A stretch of DNA of 40,785 nucleotides. Origin: Oscillospiraceae bacterium (GTDB lineage: Bacteria; Bacillota; Clostridia; Oscillospirales; Oscillospiraceae). Below the pieces are notes generated by a model. That model was given only the letters and a program-made list of their open reading frames with translations. It was not told where the DNA came from and made no database searches. Position 1 is the stretch's first letter. The number at the start of each line of letters is the position of its first letter. Shown in pieces: positions 39,990-40,785 of the stretch. The stretch covers positions 1 through 40,785 of the forward strand of contig CADAAM010000024.1 in NCBI GenBank assembly GCA_902785905.1. The letters are read 5' to 3'. The position numbers and the translations under genes are program-made.

Positions 39990-40448
39990 ATGAAATGTCC
40001 GTTTTGCGGTTATACCGAGAGCAAGGTCATCGACTCACGCCCCGCGGAGGAGAGCACCACGATCCGCCGCCGGAGAGAGTGTCTGGCCTGTCAGAAGCGC
40101 TTTACCACCTATGAGATCATCGAGCGGCTGCCTCTCGTCGTCATCAAGCGCGACGGAAGCCGCCAGTCCTTCGACAAGGTCAAGCTCATCAACGGCATGG
40201 TGCGCGCCTGCGAAAAGCGCCCCGTCTCTCTGGCCACGCTGGAGGGCATTGCCGACGATATCGAACAGGAGCTGCTGAGCAACCTTGAGCGCGAGATCAG
40301 AACCGTCGACATCGGCGAGATGGTCATGGCCCGCCTCAAGGACGTGGACGAGGTGGCCTATGTCCGCTTCGCCTCCGTCTACCGCAGCTTCAAGGACATC
40401 AACACCTTCATGGAGGAGCTGACCAAGCTCCTGACGGAGAAGCCCTGA
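39990..40448 (+). CDS. nrdR: Transcriptional repressor NrdR
   Basis: Represses ribonucleotide reductase genes according to ATP/dATP levels. The N-terminal zinc ribbon has CPFCG and CLACQ cysteine pairs, with the linking [17 protein letters not shown] region that contacts DNA. An ATP-cone domain follows ([16 protein letters not shown] to about residue 140). The ATG at 39990 is chosen because the protein then starts MKCPFCG like its family, with CAGGAG 9 bp upstream; the frame is open from 39924. The length (152 aa) is typical. It is monocistronic. No nrd gene is present in the window and I see no convincing NrdR box here. Confidence 0.95.
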   Translation: MKCPFCGYTESKVIDSRPAEESTTIRRRRECLACQKRFTTYEIIERLPLVVIKRDGSRQSFDKVKLINGMVRACEKRPVSLATLEGIADDIEQELLSNLEREIRTVDIGEMVMARLKDVDEVAYVRFASVYRSFKDINTFMEELTKLLTEKP

Positions 40449-40472
40449 GGCAGCATTGCACAATCCGCCATC

Positions 40473-40506
40473 GGCGCCTCCCGGAAAAATGGTGCCCTGT
40501 TTTTGT
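40473..40506 (+). terminator. Probable nrdR terminator
   Basis: GGCGCC (40473-40478) pairs with GGTGCC (40491-40496), including one G-T pair, around a 12-nt loop, then CTGTTTTTG. Confidence 0.55.
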
Positions 40507-40557
40507 CAGTTTTTCCTGCAATACACAATCCGACTCGCCGAATAATGCGGTGATGCC

Positions 40558-40785
40558 TTAAAACACGCTCTGGAAGCTCACATGCTGCATGTCGCGCACG
40601 CAGTTCAGGCGAAAGCGGAGCTTGGCGAAGGCGGCGGGCATGGAGCGCGTCTCACCCTCGCGCAGACACTGGACGGCCTCAAAGAAGAGCTGCGAGGCGT
40701 CGTCCAGCTCCGGATGGGAGAGAAAGACGCGCGTGACGTGCCGGGCCGAGAGCCAGAGGCGCGTCGCCGCCTTGAGCTCGTCCTC
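40558..40785 (-). CDS. DUF4363-like protein, C-terminal fragment
   Basis: The minus strand is open from the right edge to a TAA at 40558-40560, giving 75 residues. They read LWLSARHVTRVFLSHPELDDASQLFFEAVQCL onward and end FAKLRFRLNCVRDMQHVSFQSVF. This pattern resembles the C-terminal half of DUF4363 proteins, small clostridial membrane-anchored proteins of unknown function: a helical repeat with FxxHxELD, LxxLKFRLxxI and a terminal xxIF. The start and any membrane anchor lie outside the window. It is convergent with nrdR. Confidence 0.65.
   Translation of the reverse strand, partial: EDELKAATRLWLSARHVTRVFLSHPELDDASQLFFEAVQCLREGETRSMPAAFAKLRFRLNCVRDMQHVSFQSVF

Overview
This is a GC-rich chromosomal window from a Gram-positive bacterium, most likely a clostridial anaerobe of the Oscillospiraceae/Ruminococcaceae type. 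The evidence is a clostridial-style dcw (division and cell wall) cluster headed by mraZ, a MurE with the DNPR motif of meso-diaminopimelate-adding enzymes, ATP-dependent PEP carboxykinase, VanW and DUF4363 proteins, strong Shine-Dalgarno sites and sigma-A promoters with 17-bp spacers. The assignment is inference; no rRNA or tRNA gene is present to settle it.

Layout. 1-5.1 kb: the end of a Na+/phosphate cotransporter with a PhoU domain, a Dus-family tRNA-dihydrouridine synthase, an unrecognised 619-residue membrane coiled-coil protein and a chagasin-type protease-inhibitor lipoprotein. 5.2-12.4 kb, minus strand: a dCache-HAMP-GGDEF cyclase, a double-SBP-GGDEF-EAL protein whose EAL site looks active and whose GGDEF site is degenerate, and an LtaS-like membrane phosphotransferase. 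12.8-25.8 kb, plus strand: mraZ - rsmH (broken) - ftsL - PASTA penicillin-binding protein - murE - mraY - ftsW - murG - murA - ftsQ - ftsZ. murF, murD, murC, murB and ftsA are not in this cluster. 26.2-30.1 kb, minus strand: a short pyruvate-kinase-like enzyme overlapping a membrane GGDEF cyclase, then pckA (broken). 30.3-40.8 kb, mainly plus strand: a MATE exporter, VanW protein, dUTPase, an Ig-like surface protein, glycogen synthase overlapping a GH13 glucanase, nrdR, and the end of a DUF4363 gene on the minus strand.

The most unusual content is between the genes. At least five intergenic regions hold runs of near-perfect hairpins, some chained by shared arms and some nested into cloverleaf-like structures: 12517-12600, 16955-17099, 22240-22350, 25841-26241 and 33941-34379. 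The last is bounded by long imperfect inverted repeats, like a MITE. Two 44-nt units (12517-12560 and 34221-34264) share stem lengths (4, 7 and 5 bp), linkers (TC and AACC) and a 2-nt bulge, while about nine base pairs differ by compensatory changes. I regard this as the best candidate for an undescribed structured element. A second repeat, at 10007-10058 and 25971-26018, shares 27 identical bases and a hairpin.

rsmH and pckA each carry one small deletion (about 20 and 26 bp by homology) that removes a conserved motif and shifts the frame. These are either real mutations or assembly errors, and the sequence alone cannot tell which.
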